From Streptomyces flaveus (GTDB lineage Bacteria; Actinomycetota; Actinomycetes; Streptomycetales; Streptomycetaceae), in the NCBI RefSeq assembly GCF_014647675.1, contig NZ_BMPQ01000004.1:222613-286612 (forward strand): a stretch of DNA of 64,000 nucleotides. The letters run 5' to 3'. The translations under genes were made by a program, and so were the position numbers. Positions 61,748 through 64,000 of this stretch are shown here, piece by piece. The notes beneath the pieces are model-generated. The model searched no databases. It had not been told where the DNA came from and saw nothing but the letters and a program-made list of their open reading frames with translations. How positions within the stretch are numbered: position 1 is the stretch's first letter; each line of letters starts with the position of its first letter.

Positions 61748-62814
61748 CCGCCCGACAGCCGAGTTTCACCTACGAAGCCCTGCCCATGCGGGTCATCTTC
61801 GGAGCCGGGACTCTCGCCCAACTGCCGCAGGAGGCCGAGCGGTTGGGTCTGCGCCGGCTGCTGGTGCTGTCCACGCCGGAGCAAGAGGCCCTCGCCGAGC
61901 ACGCGGCAACGCTGCTCGAAGACGCGAGCGTCGGCCGGTTCACCGAAGCCCGGATGCACGTACCCGCCGATGTCGCGGCGGCGGCCCGCAAGGCCGCGCG
62001 GGAGGCCGGCGCGGATGGCTGTCTGGCCATCGGCGGGGGCTCCACGATCGGCCTGGGCAAGGTGATCGCCCTGGAAACCGGGCTTCCCGTGATCAGCGTT
62101 CCCACCACCTACGCCGGCTCCGAGATGACGCCCATCTGGGGCCTCACCGACAACGGCCGCAAACGAACCGGGCGCGACCGTTCCGTGCTGCCCCGCAGTG
62201 TCGTCTACGACCCCGAACTCACCCTCCGCCTCCCGGTGGACATGTCGGTGACCAGCGGCTTCAACGCCATCGCCCACGCGGTCGAAGCCCTGTACGCGCC
62301 CGACGCCTCACCGATCATCTCCCTGATGGCCGAAGAAGGCGTCCGCTCCCTGGCCACCGCCCTGCCCACCATCGCCAAGGCTCCCCTGGGCCTCGAGGCC
62401 CGGTCGGACGCACTGCGCGGGGCCTGGCTGTGCGGCGCCTGCCTGGGCGCCACGACCATGTCACTGCACCACAGGCTCTGCCACATCCTCGGCGGCACCT
62501 TCGACCTACCACACGCACCCACCCACACGGTCCTGCTCCCGTACGTCGCCGCCTTCAACCTCCCCGCGGCCCCTACAACGGAGCGGGCCCTGAGCCGCGC
62601 CCTTACCACCGACGACGTACCCAAGCACCTCGCAAGGACATCAGTCGAGCTCGGCGCCCCGCGCTCCCTGGCCGAACTCGGGCTGACCGAGCACGACGTG
62701 ACGGAGATCGCCACTCAGGCGGTTGCCCAGCCTTACGCCAACCCCCGCCCGGTCACCGCCGACGCCGTCCGCTCCCTCGTGACGGACGCGCTGCACGGGA
62801 CCCTCGCCCCCTGA
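61744..62814 (+). CDS. Maleylacetate reductase (iron-containing alcohol dehydrogenase family)
   Basis: 356 residues, GTG start overlapping the dioxygenase stop. FTYEALPMRVIFGAGTLAQL (about 8-27), dinucleotide GGGSTIGLGKVIAL (about 98-111), PTTYAGSEMTPIWGLT (about 119-134), and the metal/active-site His region SLHHRLCHILGGTFDLPHAPTH (about 240-261) are diagnostic of the maleylacetate reductases. It reduces maleylacetate to 3-oxoadipate with NAD(P)H, feeding the beta-ketoadipate route. Last gene of the arm. Confidence 0.92.
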   Translation: MTARQPSFTYEALPMRVIFGAGTLAQLPQEAERLGLRRLLVLSTPEQEALAEHAATLLEDASVGRFTEARMHVPADVAAAARKAAREAGADGCLAIGGGSTIGLGKVIALETGLPVISVPTTYAGSEMTPIWGLTDNGRKRTGRDRSVLPRSVVYDPELTLRLPVDMSVTSGFNAIAHAVEALYAPDASPIISLMAEEGVRSLATALPTIAKAPLGLEARSDALRGAWLCGACLGATTMSLHHRLCHILGGTFDLPHAPTHTVLLPYVAAFNLPAAPTTERALSRALTTDDVPKHLARTSVELGAPRSLAELGLTEHDVTEIATQAVAQPYANPRPVTADAVRSLVTDALHGTLAP

Positions 62815-62865
62815 CCGACACCTGGGCTCATGTACGAGGGACGAGGGTTCCGCGCTCCGTCAGGG

Positions 62866-62883
62866 CTGAGGGACCTCCCTCAG
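62866..62883. terminator. Terminator-like hairpin between convergent genes
   Basis: CTGAGGGA-CC-TCCCTCAG, a perfect 8-bp stem, extendable by wobble pairing, between the stops at 62814 and 62920. Confidence 0.6.
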
Positions 62884-62919
62884 TCCCTACACCGGGGCGG
62901 GCCCGGACGGGTGGCGGTC

Positions 62920-63627
62920 TCAGGCGCTGGCCCGGGGTTGTGCCGGGCTGAGGAAGTGCACGGTGGTCTGTTCGGCGTGCGGGGCGAGCAGGCCCTGCAG
63001 TTCCTCCGCGGCAACCTTGAGGACGTCCCCGTCGCGGGTGGCGTGGAGGGTTTCGAGGGCGAAAGCGACGTGGGTGGAATCCTCGGTGACGCGGGTGCGG
63101 TGGGCGTCGCGGTGGTTCCAGTGGCGGGTCAGGACGCCGGTGGTGTCCGCGTAGATGATCTCGCCGGGCTTGGGGTGCTCGACGGTGTCGGGTTCGCCGA
63201 GCGGGGTGAAGGACTCGGTGCCGTCCGCGTATCGGATGTCGACGTCGCCGGTGACGTGGGCCAGGTCGAAGGCGCCGGCGGGCAGACCGTGCCGTACGGA
63301 GACGGCGTTGTAGGAGTCGACGGCCGGGTTGATGCGCGGCAGGCTTCCCTTCTTGGCGAGGCGGCGGCCGAGCGCGTCGACGCTGGGGCGGATACGGCGG
63401 GGGTTGGTGCCGAACGAGCGGTAGGCGGTGTGCCAGGCCTCGATGCGGGGGTCGGTCTCGTCGGCGGGCTGCCAGGTGCCGTCGGCGAGTTGCTGCTCCA
63501 GGTCCGCCAGGGCTGCGGTGGTGTGGGGCCAGGGCTCGTGGCCGCGCAGGCCGGTGGCGGTGACCAGGGCGATGAGGGTGTCGGGGAAGGCGTCCGCGAC
63601 GGCGGGGGTGATGCGGAAGGCGGGCAT
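62920..63627 (-). CDS. B3/B4 tRNA-binding-domain protein
   Basis: 235 residues. The whole protein corresponds to the B3/B4 domain of phenylalanyl-tRNA synthetase beta chains as found in free-standing form. It has the hallmark INPAVDSYNAVSVRHGLPAGAFDL-type stretch (about 107-130), then DGTESFTPLGEPDTVEHPKPGEIIYAD. Free-standing members may edit mischarged tRNA or bind amino acids. A function is not proven. It follows the PaiB-like gene on the same strand with a 50-bp gap. Confidence 0.85.
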   Translation of the reverse strand: MPAFRITPAVADAFPDTLIALVTATGLRGHEPWPHTTAALADLEQQLADGTWQPADETDPRIEAWHTAYRSFGTNPRRIRPSVDALGRRLAKKGSLPRINPAVDSYNAVSVRHGLPAGAFDLAHVTGDVDIRYADGTESFTPLGEPDTVEHPKPGEIIYADTTGVLTRHWNHRDAHRTRVTEDSTHVAFALETLHATRDGDVLKVAAEELQGLLAPHAEQTTVHFLSPAQPRASA

Positions 63628-63677
63628 GGGCGGGGTTTCCGTTTCCTGTGTCCGGGCGTGGGCGATCGGGGCGGGGG

Positions 63678-64000
63678 TCAGGGCTTCCAGGGGCCGATGC
63701 GGTCCAGGCGGCGGCGCTGCTGGCGTGCGGTGGGCACGTCGAGGCCCTGGTCGCGTGCGGTGAGACGGTCGGCGACAGCGGTGCGGTGTTCGACGGGCTT
63801 GTGGTCGTCGTACTTGAACTTGGCCTGTACGTCGGCGACTTCGAGGCGCAGGCCGCGGATGCCGGGCAGCATCCGGCCGTAGGGCGGCCGGCCGACGGCG
63901 ACGGGGGCGTGGTCACCGTCGGGCTGGAAGTGGGCGAGTTGGCGGCGCAGCAGCTCGGCCTTGGCCTCGGGGTCGTCGACGATATGGGCGCGGCAGGTGA
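63678..64000 (-). CDS. PaiB-like FMN-binding protein, C-terminal part (runs off the window)
   Basis: About 107 residues to the window edge; the start lies beyond 64000. Readable: CRAHIVDDPEAKAELLRRQL, PYGRMLPGIRGLRLEVADVQ, AKFKYDDHKPVEHRTAVADR and a C-terminal helix ending IGPWKP. The G-I-x-G-x-x-[IL]-x-[VI] and K-F-K parts are typical of PaiB / FMN-binding negative transcriptional regulators, which have a split-barrel flavin fold. Probably co-transcribed with the B3/B4 gene. Confidence 0.75.
   Translation of the reverse strand, partial: TCRAHIVDDPEAKAELLRRQLAHFQPDGDHAPVAVGRPPYGRMLPGIRGLRLEVADVQAKFKYDDHKPVEHRTAVADRLTARDQGLDVPTARQQRRRLDRIGPWKP

Noticed and set aside
62828..63916. 362-codon minus-strand frame overlapping the B3/B4 gene
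   Set aside because: Pro/Arg/His-rich translation in a shadow frame of the B3/B4 and PaiB-like genes, which have recognisable domains in other frames.

Overview
The window is high-GC actinobacterial DNA, almost certainly from a Streptomyces chromosome. It has strong codon-position GC bias, frequent GTG/TTG starts, GGAGG-type ribosome sites, tightly overlapping ATGA/GTGA operons, an Fe-superoxide dismutase behind a Nur-type nickel operator, and short 'HVDL...SSAIC' leader peptides of the kind seen ahead of actinobacterial sulfur operons. No rRNA, tRNA or CRISPR array was seen. It reads as an accessory catabolic region made of two aromatic or xenobiotic clusters around a large organosulfur island, with insertion sequences at the left end.

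Left end (1-4.7 kb): an IS1182-family transposase, a superoxide dismutase gene with its Nur box, and an IS200/IS605 element. The IS605 element has an intact tnpA, a frameshifted tnpB and an omega-RNA-like right end that appears to supply the stop codon of the adjacent P450 gene. From 4.7 to 13 kb lies a catabolic regulon: a minus-strand operon (FAH hydrolase, FAH hydrolase, SDR, P450), a carboxymuconolactone-decarboxylase-like gene, an IclR regulator, a second SDR and an MFS exporter. Four 19-bp sites of the form ACTTTC-N7-GAAAGT sit in its three control regions and look like the IclR operator. A bicovalent-flavin oxidase, a TetR gene and a DUF1269 gene follow (13-16 kb).

The organosulfur island (16.5-51 kb) holds three complete SsuABC/TauABC-type importers or near equivalents, an amino-acid-type importer with two binding proteins and two permeases, seven LLM (luciferase-like, FMN-dependent) monooxygenases, a DszC-like flavoprotein, an FMN reductase, an intact TauD dioxygenase plus a collapsed tauD remnant, and a flavoprotein/ferredoxin pair. 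I read six very short genes, each placed ahead of a transcription unit, that encode a common peptide core R-x-H-[VI]-D-[LF]-...-S-[SA]-A with one or two cysteines. Three of them share an almost identical 24-bp upstream element, WTCCCTAG-N8-TAGGAAAW. Together these suggest a cysteine- or sulfur-status control layer (leader-peptide attenuation plus a common transcription factor) over the whole island. Likely work: import sulfonates or S-substituted cysteines, oxidise them with reduced FMN or 2-oxoglutarate, and release sulfite or cysteine sulfur.

Right end (51-64 kb): an amidohydrolase, a remnant of an S8 peptidase, and a TetR-controlled aromatic cluster. One arm (minus strand) is P450 / [3Fe-4S] ferredoxin / ferredoxin reductase / P450. 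The divergent arm is FAD monooxygenase / alpha-beta hydrolase / intradiol dioxygenase / maleylacetate reductase, i.e. a hydroxyquinol lower pathway ending in 3-oxoadipate. Both arms carry the same 20-bp palindrome ATGTGAR-N6-CTCACAT. A B3/B4-domain gene and the C-terminal part of a PaiB-like gene end the window.
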